Shown: positions 1 to 8,298, counted from the stretch's first letter. The stretch is 21,277 nt of DNA from Frateuria_A sp035695185 (GCF_035695185.1 NZ_DASSES010000181.1:1-21277); one strand, 5' to 3'. Notes: a model not told the origin generated them from the letters alone. A program made the numbers and translations.

Positions 1-562
1 CACCGAGGAGATCATGAAGGTGGCGCTGGCCCAGGCCAAGCGTGGCCGCCTGCACATCCTGGGCGAGATGGCCAAGGTCATCAGCACGCCGCGTTCGGAG
101 ATGAGCGAATACGCCCCGCGCCTGCTCACCATCAAGATCCATCCGGACAAGATCCGCGAGGTCATCGGCAAGGGCGGCGCCACCATCCGCTCGATCACCG
201 AAGAGACCGGCACCACGATCGACATCAGCGACGACGGCACCGTGATCATCGCCTCGGTCAACCGCCTGGCGGCCGACGAGGCCAAGAAGCGCATCGAACA
301 GATCGTCTCCGACGTCGAGCCGGGCCGCATCTACGAGGGCAAGGTCGCCAAGCTGATGGATTTCGGCGCGTTCGTGACGATCATGCCGGGCAAGGACGGT
401 CTGGTGCACGTCTCGCAGATCTCCTCCGAGCGCGTCGAGAAGGTCTCCGACAAGCTCAAGGAAGGCGACATCGTGAAGGTCAAGGTGCTGGAAGTGGACA
501 AGCAGGGCCGTATCCGCCTGTCCATGAAGGCCGTGGCCGAGGACGAAGCTGCCAACGGCTGA
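1..562 (+). CDS. pnp: Polyribonucleotide nucleotidyltransferase (PNPase), C-terminal part
   Basis: This is the 3' end of pnp; the frame is open to the window edge, so the catalytic RNase PH domains lie outside. PNPase degrades RNA phosphorolytically from the 3' end and is a core subunit of RNA decay complexes in the cytoplasm. Counting from the Met at position 14, residues 37-97 form a KH RNA-binding domain with the GxxG loop in IGKGGATI (51-58). Residues 104-173 form an S1 domain, opening with GRIYEGKV and including the DFGAFV and GLVHVSQIS segments. The protein ends shortly after S1 with a short acidic tail, as in the family. A palindromic repeat and an intrinsic terminator follow directly. 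The KH plus S1 order at the C-terminus makes the assignment near certain. Confidence 0.97.
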   Translation, partial: TEEIMKVALAQAKRGRLHILGEMAKVISTPRSEMSEYAPRLLTIKIHPDKIREVIGKGGATIRSITEETGTTIDISDDGTVIIASVNRLAADEAKKRIEQIVSDVEPGRIYEGKVAKLMDFGAFVTIMPGKDGLVHVSQISSERVEKVSDKLKEGDIVKVKVLEVDKQGRIRLSMKAVAEDEAANG

Positions 563-567
563 AGCCC

Positions 568-600
568 TTGCTCCCTCTCCCCGCCGGGGAGAGGGCCGGG
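568..600. repeat. Short palindromic intergenic repeat, copy 1
   Basis: A perfect 10-bp inverted repeat (CCCTCTCCCC, three-base loop, GGGGAGAGGG; 573-595) lies six bases after the pnp stop. It is embedded in a longer segment, from TTGCTCCCTCTCC through CCGGGG. A near-copy lies at 9251-9282 after cbpA. Similar CTCTCCC/GGGAGAG palindromes are common intergenic repeats in GC-rich Proteobacteria (family knowledge). Here it may help stabilise or terminate the pnp message. Confidence 0.6.
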
Positions 601-641
601 GTGAGGGGTCGGGGCTGGCGGCAAGCACTCCGATCCAAATC

Positions 642-673
642 AAAAAAGCGGGCCTCTGGCCCGCTTTTTTTTT
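642..673 (+). terminator. Intrinsic terminator after pnp
   Basis: A perfect 7-bp GC stem (GCGGGCC, loop TCT, GGCCCGC; 648-664) is flanked by six A residues on the left and nine T residues on the right (665-673). The A/T flanks can extend the stem. This is a textbook rho-independent terminator separating pnp from phaE, and the A-tract could make it partly bidirectional. Confidence 0.93.
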
Positions 674-747
674 GCCAGTTCCGTGCAGGGCGGGTCTCAG
701 CCCATCCTTCCACCACCACGACGGAAGCCTGCCCCGATGCGGCTTTT

Positions 748-755
748 GCTACGAT
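748..755 (+). promoter_or_regulatory. Candidate extended -10 for phaE-phaC
   Basis: A TACGAT hexamer at 750-755 lies 22 bases before the phaE start and downstream of the pnp terminator. The bases just before it are not a strict TGn extension, and no good -35 is visible at the right spacing. The location is where a phaE promoter must be, but the match alone is weak. Confidence 0.3.
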
Positions 756-776
756 CCCCCCGATCCCAAGCAAGGC

Positions 777-1610
777 ATGCCCGTGACCGCGCAGAACCCC
801 GCCGACTTCGAAGCCCTGGGTCGCCAGGTATGGGACGCCTGGAGCCGCTCCTGGGCTGGCCCCGCGCCGGCGCCCGCCGCCCCGCCGCCGGCACCGGGCG
901 TGGATGGTCTCAAGGGTTATCTCGACTGGATGCAGCAGGCTGCCGCCTCGATGACCGGGCAGGGCGGCCATGTCTCACCGCCGGTTGCGCCGTTCGGCCA
1001 ATGGACCATGCCCGGCGCGGGTGCGCCGCCGTTCGGACTCGACGCGCTGCGCGGACTGCTCGACACGCCCGCCTTCGGCTACTCGCGCGAACAGCAGGCC
1101 CGGCAGCAGGCAATTCTCCGTGCGCTGCTCGACCACCAGCAGGCCAGCGCGCGCTACCAGGAACTGCTCGCCCGCGCACAGGCGCAAGGCGCCGAGCGGA
1201 TGCAGCGCAAGCTGGCCGAGCCCGGCTTCCAGGTCGATTCGCTCAAGGCCATGTACGACCTGTGGGTCGATGCGGTGGAAGAGGCCTATGCGGAGATCGC
1301 GCTGTCGGACGAGTTTCGCGAGGCCTATGCGGCGCAGGGCAACACGCAGATGCGCGTGCGTCAGTTGCAGCAGCAGCAGATGGAGCAATGGTGCCGCGAG
1401 GTAGGTCTGCCGACCCGCAGCGAAGTCGCCACGCTTGGCCAGCGTCTGCAGGAACTTCGCCGCGAACTGCGCCGGATGCGGGAGGCCGCCCGCGACGAGG
1501 CAGCGGTAAAGACGTCCGAACGCAAAGCGTCCGCCAAGCCCACGGCGCGGGCCAAGGTCAGGCCCGCCTCGAAATCCACTCCCCGTCGCGCACCGCCCAA
1601 GCCGCGCTGA
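777..1610 (+). CDS. phaE: Class III PHA synthase subunit PhaE
   Basis: PhaE is the accessory subunit of class III poly(3-hydroxyalkanoate) synthase; it complexes with PhaC and is needed for its activity on granule surfaces. I chose the ATG at 777, giving 277 aa. An in-frame start at 672 would begin inside the pnp terminator. Near the N-terminus is FEALGRQVWDAW (11-22), then a Pro/Ala/Gly-rich stretch (28-90). A helical core holds MYDLWVDAVEEAYAE (159-173), a PhaE-like segment, then PTRSEVATLGQRLQELRRELR (212-232 region), likely a coiled coil. Residues 245-277 form an unusual tail rich in Lys, Arg, Pro and Ala, with 12 basic residues and one acidic. phaC starts eight bases downstream, supporting one operon. 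The ribosome binding site is weak. The subunit is somewhat short for the family. Confidence 0.88.
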   Translation: MPVTAQNPADFEALGRQVWDAWSRSWAGPAPAPAAPPPAPGVDGLKGYLDWMQQAAASMTGQGGHVSPPVAPFGQWTMPGAGAPPFGLDALRGLLDTPAFGYSREQQARQQAILRALLDHQQASARYQELLARAQAQGAERMQRKLAEPGFQVDSLKAMYDLWVDAVEEAYAEIALSDEFREAYAAQGNTQMRVRQLQQQQMEQWCREVGLPTRSEVATLGQRLQELRRELRRMREAARDEAAVKTSERKASAKPTARAKVRPASKSTPRRAPPKPR

Positions 1611-1618
1611 GCCCGCCC

Positions 1619-2692
1619 ATGCAGACGCCAGGACCGCTGGATCCCGCCCGGATCCTCGAAGAGATCACCACCTTTCAGCGCAAGCTCGCCGCTGGCCCGG
1701 GCAGCCTGCGCGGCCTGCCCGAGCCGGCCTATGCGGCGACCCCGCGAGAGCTCGTCTACCGGGAGGACAAGCTCACCCTCTGGCGCATGCGGGGAGAGCG
1801 CAAACCGACCTCCAGAACCCCGCTCCTGATCGTCTATGCGCTGGTCAACACGGTCTGGATGACCGACCTGCAGAGCGACCGTTCGCTGGTGCGAAACCTG
1901 CTGGCGCAGGGTGAGGATGTGTACCTGATCGACTGGGGCTATCCGGACGGTGCCGACCGCTGGCTGACGCTGGAGGACTACATCGACGGCTATCTCGATC
2001 GCTGCGTCGATGCGGTGCGCGCGCAGGCCGGCGTGGAGGCGGTCGACCTGCTGGGCATCTGCCAGGGCGGGGCCTTCTCGTTGTGCTACACGGCGCTGCA
2101 CCCGGCCAAGGTTGCCAACCTCGTCACCATGGTCACGCCGGTGGACTACCACACGCCCGACAACATGCTTTCGCACTGGGCGCGCGGCATCGACGTGGAC
2201 CTGTTCGTCGACACGCTGGGCAACGTCCCGGCGGCACTGATGAACTGGGTCTACCTGACGCTCAAGCCGGTGCGCCTGCTGCAGCAGAAGTACGTCAACC
2301 TGGTCGACATCCTGGACAACCGCCAGGAACTGGAGAACTTCCTGCGCATGGAGCGATGGATCTTCGATTCGCCCGACCAGGCGGGCGAGGCGTTCCGCGA
2401 GTTCGTCAAGGATTTCTTCCAGGGCAACAAGCTGGTCAAGGGTGGCCTGACCATAGGCGGCAAGCCGGTGGACCTGGCCGCGATCACCCAGCCGGTGCTC
2501 AACATCTACGCCGAGCAGGATCACCTGGTCCCGCCCGACGCGTCGCGCGCCCTCGGCCACCACATCGGCAGCGACGACTACACCGAGCTGGCCTTCAAGG
2601 GCGGCCACATCGGCATCTACGTCTCCGCTCGCGCACAGCGGGAGGTGCCGCCGGCCATCCACCGCTGGCTGCGCGACCACGAGCGACCCTAG
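1619..2692 (+). CDS. phaC: Class III PHA synthase catalytic subunit PhaC
   Basis: PhaC polymerises (R)-3-hydroxyacyl-CoA into polyhydroxyalkanoate with release of CoA. The 357-aa length fits class III rather than the roughly 560-590 aa class I/II enzymes. The lipase-like box GICQGG places the nucleophile at Cys148. Asp301 in EQDHLVPP and His330 in KGGHIGIY complete the triad. These are one residue off the Cys149/Asp302/His331 known for the Allochromatium enzyme. I chose the ATG at 1619, eight bases after the phaE stop; the upstream open frame overlapping phaE is a shadow. No thiolase, reductase or phasin gene is in the window, so monomer supply must come from elsewhere. The 69-base gap to mtnA shows no terminator hairpin with a T-run. 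Confidence 0.96.
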   Translation: MQTPGPLDPARILEEITTFQRKLAAGPGSLRGLPEPAYAATPRELVYREDKLTLWRMRGERKPTSRTPLLIVYALVNTVWMTDLQSDRSLVRNLLAQGEDVYLIDWGYPDGADRWLTLEDYIDGYLDRCVDAVRAQAGVEAVDLLGICQGGAFSLCYTALHPAKVANLVTMVTPVDYHTPDNMLSHWARGIDVDLFVDTLGNVPAALMNWVYLTLKPVRLLQQKYVNLVDILDNRQELENFLRMERWIFDSPDQAGEAFREFVKDFFQGNKLVKGGLTIGGKPVDLAAITQPVLNIYAEQDHLVPPDASRALGHHIGSDDYTELAFKGGHIGIYVSARAQREVPPAIHRWLRDHERP

Positions 2693-2724
2693 GGTCTGGC
2701 GATCGCGGCGCGTGCGTGCCCGCA

Positions 2725-2733
2725 TGCTAGGCT
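2725..2733 (+). promoter_or_regulatory. Candidate extended -10 for mtnA
   Basis: TGCTAGGCT (2725-2733) has the TGn extension plus a TAnnnT hexamer, 28 bases before the mtnA start. No clear -35 is present. The mtnA start has no visible Shine-Dalgarno, so the leader would be short and plain. This is inference from a short motif. Confidence 0.35.
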
Positions 2734-2761
2734 TTCACGTCATTCCCGCCTCGCCCGACCC

Positions 2762-3786
<1,025 letters not shown>

Positions 3787-3790
<4 letters not shown>

Positions 3791-4197
3791 GGCTTCGCCG
3801 CGAGGCCGGCCTGTTCGCCATCGGCGGCGCACTCGGCCTGCTGGTGGACGCCGGCACCGTGCAGGCGTTGGTCGGCTGGGGCGGATGGAATCCGTACCTC
3901 GCCCGCGTGCTGTCCTTCCTGCTGGCGGCTACGGTGACCTGGACCTGGAACCGCCGGCACACCTTCGCGCACCGTGACAGCGGGCGTTCGCCGCTTGCCG
4001 AATGGCTGCACTGGATGGCGCTGATGGGCCTGGGGGCATGCGTGAACTATGCCGTCTACGCGAGCCTGCTGCTGTCCTTCGCACGGCTCGGCCGGTGGCC
4101 GGCGCTGGCCGTGGCGGCCGGCTCCGCCGTGGCCGCGCTGGTGAATTTCGCGACCGCGCGGGGCGTGCTTTTCCGACGGTCAAAACAGGCCGTCTAA
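3787..4197 (+). CDS. GtrA-family small membrane protein
   Basis: This 136-aa protein has four hydrophobic segments, roughly residues 8-28, 38-54, 74-96 and 104-122, as in the GtrA/DPMS family. Members are inner-membrane proteins implicated in moving polyprenol-linked sugars or in cell-surface glycosylation. The WNRRHTF segment (54-60) after the second helix and NFATARGVLFRR (120-131) after the fourth are characteristic. The start codon overlaps the mtnA stop as ATGA, so it is probably translated from the mtnA message. No glycosyltransferase is nearby, so the substrate cannot be inferred. The family call is firm; the function is open. Confidence 0.85.
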
Positions 4198-4243
4198 GTA
4201 ACTGATTCCATAGGTAAAAATCAAGGCGCTCCAAATGCATTCG

Positions 4244-4252
4244 TGGTACAAT
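4244..4252 (+). promoter_or_regulatory. gyrA promoter, extended -10
   Basis: TGGTACAAT (4244-4252) matches an extended -10 (TGn plus TACAAT, 5 of 6 to consensus) in a locally AT-richer stretch. The -35 is poor, as often with extended -10 promoters. The predicted transcript would start near 4259, ten bases before the leader hairpin, giving a leader of about 88 bases. Confidence 0.6.
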
Positions 4253-4268
4253 TTCACGATTGCTTGAG

Positions 4269-4313
4269 GGCCGCGCGAGCGTGCGTTTGAAGCGCCTGTC
4301 GCGCGGCCTTTTT
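4269..4313 (+). terminator. Terminator-like hairpin in the gyrA leader
   Basis: GGCCGCGCGA (4269-4278) and TCGCGCGGCC (4299-4308) form a perfect 10-bp stem around a 20-base loop and are followed by five T residues (4309-4313). The hairpin lies between the predicted gyrA start site and the gyrA ATG at 4347. It could terminate the mtnA-gtrA message, attenuate gyrA, or both. The stem and T-run are directly visible; the role is inferred. Confidence 0.6.
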
Positions 4314-4346
4314 CTGGTTCCACGGAAGCCACTGGGAAGCCGATTG

Positions 4347-6953
4347 ATGGCAGAACTCGCCAAAGAAGTCATCCGCGTCAACATCGAAGACGAGATGCGC
4401 CAGAGCTACCTCGATTACGCCATGAGCGTGATCGTGGGACGCGCCCTTCCGGACGTGCGTGACGGCCTGAAGCCCGTGCACCGCCGCGTACTGTTCGCGA
4501 TGAACGAACTGGGCAACGCCTGGAACAAGCCCTACAAGAAATCGGCCCGCGTGGTCGGTGACGTGATCGGTAAGTACCACCCGCACGGCGACGCGTCCGT
4601 CTACGACGCGATCGTGCGCATGGCCCAGCCCTTCTCGCTGCGCTACATGCTGGTCGACGGCCAGGGCAACTTCGGTTCGGTCGACGGCGACAACGCCGCG
4701 GCCATGCGTTACACCGAGGTGCGCATGTCGCGCCTCACGCACGAGCTGCTGGCCGACATCGACAAGGAAACCGTCGACTTCGGGCCGAACTACGACGAGT
4801 CCGAGCAGGAGCCGCTGGTCCTGCCAACCCGCGTGCCGAACCTGCTGATCAACGGCTCGGCCGGCATCGCCGTCGGCATGGCCACCAACGTGCCGCCGCA
4901 CAACCTCAACGAGGTGATCGCCGGCACCATCGCGCTGATCGACGAGCCGTCGCTGTCGGTCGACGAGCTGATGCAGTACATCCCGGGTCCGGATTTCCCG
5001 ACCGCCGGCATCATCAACGGCGCCGCCGGCATCGTCGAGGCCTACCGCACCGGTCGCGGCCGCATCCTGGTGCGCGCGCGCACCGAGATCGAGACCGAGG
5101 CCAACGGCCGCGAGACGATCCTCGTCCACGAGCTGCCCTACCAGGTGAACAAGGCGCGGCTGATCGAGAAGATCGCCGAGCTGGTCAAGGAAAAGAAGAT
5201 CGAGGGGATCAGCGAGCTGCGCGACGAGTCCGACAAGGACGGCATGCGCGTCGTGATCGAAGTGCGCCGCGACGCGATGGCCGACGTGGTGCTCAACAAC
5301 CTGTTCCTGCAGACGCAGCTGCAGGTGACCTTCGGCATCAACATGGTGGCGCTGCTGGACGGCCAGCCGCGGCTGCTCAACCTCAAGGAGATCCTGGAGG
5401 CGTTCATCCGCCATCGCCGCGAGGTGGTGACCCGCCGGACCATCTTCGAACTGCGCAAGGCGCGCGCCCGTGCCCATATCCTCGAAGGCCTTACCGTCGC
5501 GCTGGCCAATATCGACGAGATGATCGAGCTGATCCGAAGCTCGGCGTCGCCCGCCGAAGCGCGCGAGCGCATGCTGGCGCGCAAGTGGCAGCCGGGCATG
5601 GTCGGCACGCTGCTCGCCGCCGCCGGCGCCGATGCCTCGCGGCCGGAGGACATGGACCCGCGCGATGGCCTGAAGGGGGACGGCTACCAGCTGTCCGAAG
5701 TGCAGGCGCAGGAAATCCTGGCCATGCGCCTGCACCGCCTGACCGGGCTGGAGCAGGAGAAGCTGTCCGACGAGTACCGGCAGATCCTGGACACCATCCG
5801 CGGCCTGATCGAGATCCTCGAGAACCCGGACGTTCTGCTGAAGCTCATCCGCGAGGAGCTCGAGGCGATCAAGGCCGAGTATGGCGACGATCGCCGCACC
5901 GAGATCCAGCATTCGCAGGAGGACCTCAACGTCCTCGACCTGATCGCGCCGGAGGACATGGTCGTCACGCTGTCGCACACCGGTTATGTCAAGCGCCAGC
6001 CGGCCAGCACCTACCGTGCGCAGAAGCGTGGTGGCAAGGGCCGTTCGGCCTCGGCGCTGAAGGACGAGGATTTCGTCGAGCAGTTGTGGGTGGTCAATAC
6101 CCACGACACGCTGCTGACCTTCACCAGCACCGGCCGCGTCTACTGGCTCAAGGTCTACCAGATGCCCGAGGCCGGTCCGGGAGCGCGCGGCAAGCCGATC
6201 GTCAACCTGCTGCCGCTGGCCGAGGGCGAAAAGGTCCAGGCGGTGCTGCCGATCCGCGAGTACAGCCCGGATTGCTACGTGTTCTTCGCCACCAGGAGCG
6301 GCACGGTCAAGAAGACGCCGCTGACCGAGTTCGCCTTCCAGCTGCAGCGCGGCAAGATCGCGATCAACCTCGACGAGGGCGACGCGCTGGTGGGGGTCGC
6401 CATCACCAATGGCAACAGCGACATCCTGCTGTTCGCCTCCAATGGCAAGGTCAACCGCTTCGACGAGAACACCGTGCGTTCGATGGGCCGCACCGCCACC
6501 GGCGTGCGCGGCATGCGCCTGGCCGACGGGGCCGAGGTGGTCTCGCTGATCGTAGCCGCCGAGGGTGATGTGCTCACCGCCACCGAGCGTGGCTACGGCA
6601 AGCGCACGCCGCTGGAGGAGTTCACCAAGAAGGGCCGTGGCACCCAGGGCGTGATTGGTATCCAGTGCTCCGAGCGCAACGGCGCGCTGGTCGCCGCGGT
6701 GCAGGTCACCGAAGACCACGAGCTGATGTTGATCTCCAACCAGGGCACGCTGGTGCGTACCCGTGTGGCGGGAGTCTCGCAGCTTGGCCGGAACACCCAG
6801 GGCGTGACCCTGATCCGCCTGCCCGCCGACGAGAACCTGGTCAGCGTGGTGCGGCTGGATGCCGAGGAAGGCAACGGCGAGGACGCCGAGCCGACCGAGG
6901 GGGTTCCGCCGGAAGGTCCGGCGCCGGTCGAGGATGGATCGGAAGAAGCCTGA
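4347..6953 (+). CDS. gyrA: DNA gyrase subunit A
   Basis: GyrA is the DNA-cleaving subunit of gyrase (A2B2), which introduces negative supercoils. The chosen ATG at 4347 gives 868 aa, close to the usual 870-880, and has GGGAAG at 4334-4339 as ribosome binding site; earlier in-frame codons fall in the leader hairpin. The catalytic tyrosine is Tyr122 in AMRYTE. The quinolone region reads HPHGDASVYD (78-87), with Ala at position 83 where E. coli has Ser, and Asp87 kept. The GyrA box QKRGGKG (559-565) begins the C-terminal DNA-wrapping beta-pinwheel. The C-terminal tail is strongly acidic. An intrinsic terminator follows. It appears to be a single-gene transcription unit. Confidence 0.98.
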   Translation: MAELAKEVIRVNIEDEMRQSYLDYAMSVIVGRALPDVRDGLKPVHRRVLFAMNELGNAWNKPYKKSARVVGDVIGKYHPHGDASVYDAIVRMAQPFSLRYMLVDGQGNFGSVDGDNAAAMRYTEVRMSRLTHELLADIDKETVDFGPNYDESEQEPLVLPTRVPNLLINGSAGIAVGMATNVPPHNLNEVIAGTIALIDEPSLSVDELMQYIPGPDFPTAGIINGAAGIVEAYRTGRGRILVRARTEIETEANGRETILVHELPYQVNKARLIEKIAELVKEKKIEGISELRDESDKDGMRVVIEVRRDAMADVVLNNLFLQTQLQVTFGINMVALLDGQPRLLNLKEILEAFIRHRREVVTRRTIFELRKARARAHILEGLTVALANIDEMIELIRSSASPAEARERMLARKWQPGMVGTLLAAAGADASRPEDMDPRDGLKGDGYQLSEVQAQEILAMRLHRLTGLEQEKLSDEYRQILDTIRGLIEILENPDVLLKLIREELEAIKAEYGDDRRTEIQHSQEDLNVLDLIAPEDMVVTLSHTGYVKRQPASTYRAQKRGGKGRSASALKDEDFVEQLWVVNTHDTLLTFTSTGRVYWLKVYQMPEAGPGARGKPIVNLLPLAEGEKVQAVLPIREYSPDCYVFFATRSGTVKKTPLTEFAFQLQRGKIAINLDEGDALVGVAITNGNSDILLFASNGKVNRFDENTVRSMGRTATGVRGMRLADGAEVVSLIVAAEGDVLTATERGYGKRTPLEEFTKKGRGTQGVIGIQCSERNGALVAAVQVTEDHELMLISNQGTLVRTRVAGVSQLGRNTQGVTLIRLPADENLVSVVRLDAEEGNGEDAEPTEGVPPEGPAPVEDGSEEA

Positions 6954-6961
6954 GAATGAAG

Positions 6962-6987
6962 AAAGCCCCGGTTCGCCGGGGCTTTTT
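6962..6987 (+). terminator. Intrinsic terminator after gyrA
   Basis: AAAGCCCCGG (6962-6971), loop TTCG, and CCGGGGCTTT (6976-6985) form a strong stem, with the T-run continuing to 6987. It starts nine bases after the gyrA stop and probably also limits minus-strand readthrough from the peroxiredoxin gene. Confidence 0.92.
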
Positions 6988-7047
6988 CTTGGGGCCGGGC
7001 GGCAGCCGCCGGAGGGGGCCCGTCCACGATAACCAGGGCGTGAAGAA

Positions 7048-7560
7048 TCAACCGGTCGTGGTGCTGGCTTCCTGTGCCGCGAGCGCCTGCAGCATCGCCT
7101 CGGCGGTGGAGACACGGAACTCGCCGGGGGCTTCCACGTGCAACTGCCGCACGACACCGTCCTCGGCATACAGGGCAAAGCGGCGTGCACGAAGTCCCAG
7201 GCCGTAGGCGGTGCCGTCGAACTCCAGGCCCAGCGCGCGCGTGAAGCTGGCGTTGCCGTCCGCCAGCAGCTTCAGGCCGGGAGGCACCTGCTGCACGGCC
7301 GCCCAGGCCTGCATCACGTACGCGTCGTTGACCGCCATGCCGGCCACCTCGACGCCGCGGTCCCGGAACGCCTGGAAGTGCTGCACGTAGCCGGGCAGGT
7401 GATGGTCCGAGCAGGTGGGGGTGAAGGCGCCGGGCACGGCGAACAGCACCACCCGGCCCCGACCGAGCAGGCTGGCGGTGGACATGCGCCGGACCGGGAC
7501 GCCGTCCTCGATCACGTCGACTTCGAGGTCCGGCAGGGTCTGGCCGATCTGGATGGTCAT
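7048..7560 (-). CDS. Peroxiredoxin, Prx5-type, one cysteine
   Basis: Prx5-type thiol peroxidases reduce hydrogen peroxide and organic or nitrogen peroxides. The 170-aa length fits the family. The peroxidatic cysteine is Cys50 in PGAFTPTCSDHHLPGY (44-59), preceded by the expected Thr47, and the LGLRARRFALY segment (121-131) supplies the conserved Arg. Cys50 is the only cysteine, so resolution must use an external thiol such as glutathione or thioredoxin (inference). I chose the ATG at 7560-7558, whose start MTIQIGQTLPDLEV is typical; upstream in-frame starts add an atypical Pro/Arg-rich extension. The gene is divergent from hsp20 and convergent with gyrA. Confidence 0.93.
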   Translation of the reverse strand: MTIQIGQTLPDLEVDVIEDGVPVRRMSTASLLGRGRVVLFAVPGAFTPTCSDHHLPGYVQHFQAFRDRGVEVAGMAVNDAYVMQAWAAVQQVPPGLKLLADGNASFTRALGLEFDGTAYGLGLRARRFALYAEDGVVRQLHVEAPGEFRVSTAEAMLQALAAQEASTTTG

Positions 7561-7588
7561 GGCACGCGTCCGTGGGGTGGGGGCGGGC

Positions 7589-7618
7589 ATCGTAAACCCG
7601 GCCGGCGGCGGCTGTCGC
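7589..7618 (-). promoter_or_regulatory. Candidate promoter of the peroxiredoxin gene
   Basis: On the minus strand, GCGACA (7618-7613; 4 of 6 to the -35) is followed after 18 bases by TACGAT (7594-7589; 4 of 6 to the -10). The predicted start lies about 22 bases before the coding region. It abuts the hsp20 promoter candidate, giving back-to-back promoters. Confidence 0.4.
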
Positions 7619-7645
7619 CTTGAATCGGCGAAGCCCGCACCTACT
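7619..7645 (+). promoter_or_regulatory. Heat-shock (sigma-32-like) promoter candidate for hsp20
   Basis: CTTGAA (7619-7624) exactly matches the sigma-32 -35 element. After 13 bases comes CACCTACT (7638-7645), a partial match to the CCCCATnT -10. The site is about 50 bases upstream of the hsp20 start, where a heat-shock promoter is expected. The -35 match is good and the -10 only partial. Confidence 0.5.
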
Positions 7646-7694
7646 TTTGGGGACAAGCGGCGCCTGCCGTGACCCTTTCTGGAGGAATCTGCCC

Positions 7695-8210
7695 ATGAGT
7701 TCGAACCGCAACCCGATGTGGAACGCAGCCAGCGCGTTTCCCGAGGAGATTCGCCACGCCTTCGACCGCTTCTTCCAGCAGGACGAGGCCGACCCGTCCA
7801 ACGTCGTGACCAGCCAGTGGGCGCCGCGGGTGGACATCAAGGAAGAGGACAAGCGCTTCGTGATCTTCGTCGACGTCCCCGGGGTTGACCCGGCGAACAT
7901 CGAGGTGAGCATGGAGAAGGGCATCCTCACCATCAAGGGCGAGCGCACCGTCCAGAACCAGGAGCAGACCGGCCGTTTCACCCGGATCGAGCGTGCCCAC
8001 GGCACTTTCCATCGTCGCTTCGCCTTGCCGGACAGTGCCGACCCGGAAGGCATCACTGCGGTCGGCCGCCACGGCGTGCTGGAAATCGACATTCCCAAGC
8101 GTGCGGAAACCACGCCGCGGCGGATTTCCATTTCCACCGATCATGGCAGCGGGACTGGCAGCGCCGGCGCGACGGGCTCCAGCAGTGGCAGCACCTCGAT
8201 CAACCACTGA
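7695..8210 (+). CDS. Small heat-shock protein, Hsp20 family
   Basis: Small heat-shock proteins are ATP-independent holdases that keep unfolding proteins soluble for DnaK/DnaJ refolding. I chose the ATG at 7695 (171 aa), with GGAGGA at 7681-7686 as an ideal ribosome binding site. The alpha-crystallin domain spans about residues 42-136, from WAPRVDIKE to HGVLEIDIPKR. The C-terminal I-x-I motif that docks subunits is ISI (144-146). A flexible Ser/Gly/Thr-rich tail of about 20 residues follows, longer than in many homologues. The next gene encodes a J-domain co-chaperone on the same strand 88 bases on, which suits a shared stress response. Confidence 0.95.
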   Translation: MSSNRNPMWNAASAFPEEIRHAFDRFFQQDEADPSNVVTSQWAPRVDIKEEDKRFVIFVDVPGVDPANIEVSMEKGILTIKGERTVQNQEQTGRFTRIERAHGTFHRRFALPDSADPEGITAVGRHGVLEIDIPKRAETTPRRISISTDHGSGTGSAGATGSSSGSTSINH

Positions 8211-8232
8211 GTAGCTGCCTCAGCGTGTTCCT

Positions 8233-8269
8233 GGCGGCCCGTCGCGGATCGCATCCGCAACGGGCCGCC
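8233..8269 (+). other. Long hairpin in the hsp20-cbpA gap
   Basis: GGCGGCCCGT (8233-8242) pairs perfectly with ACGGGCCGCC (8260-8269). Inside, after a single C/A mismatch, GCGGAT pairs with ATCCGC around a three-base CGC loop. The result is a 37-base structure of 16 pairs with no T-run after it. It could be a partial terminator, an mRNA-stability element or a processing site that sets hsp20 above cbpA. The base pairing is visible; the role is not known. Confidence 0.6.
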
Positions 8270-8298
8270 TGCTTGCGCAGTCTTGCCGAGGAAGGCCA

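Noticed and set aside
683..1618. A 312-codon N-terminal extension of phaC in the phaE region.
   Set aside because: It overlaps phaE entirely in another frame, and class III PhaC has a normal length and catalytic spacing from the ATG at 1619.
4254..7190. A 978-codon minus-strand frame opposite gyrA.
   Set aside because: It is an antisense shadow of gyrA, low in complexity and without family motifs.
7645..7697. A possible RNA thermometer (ROSE or fourU type) in the hsp20 leader.
   Set aside because: Only a weak 4-bp pairing of TTCT with GGAA around the Shine-Dalgarno can be drawn, with a three-base loop, so a thermometer is not supported.
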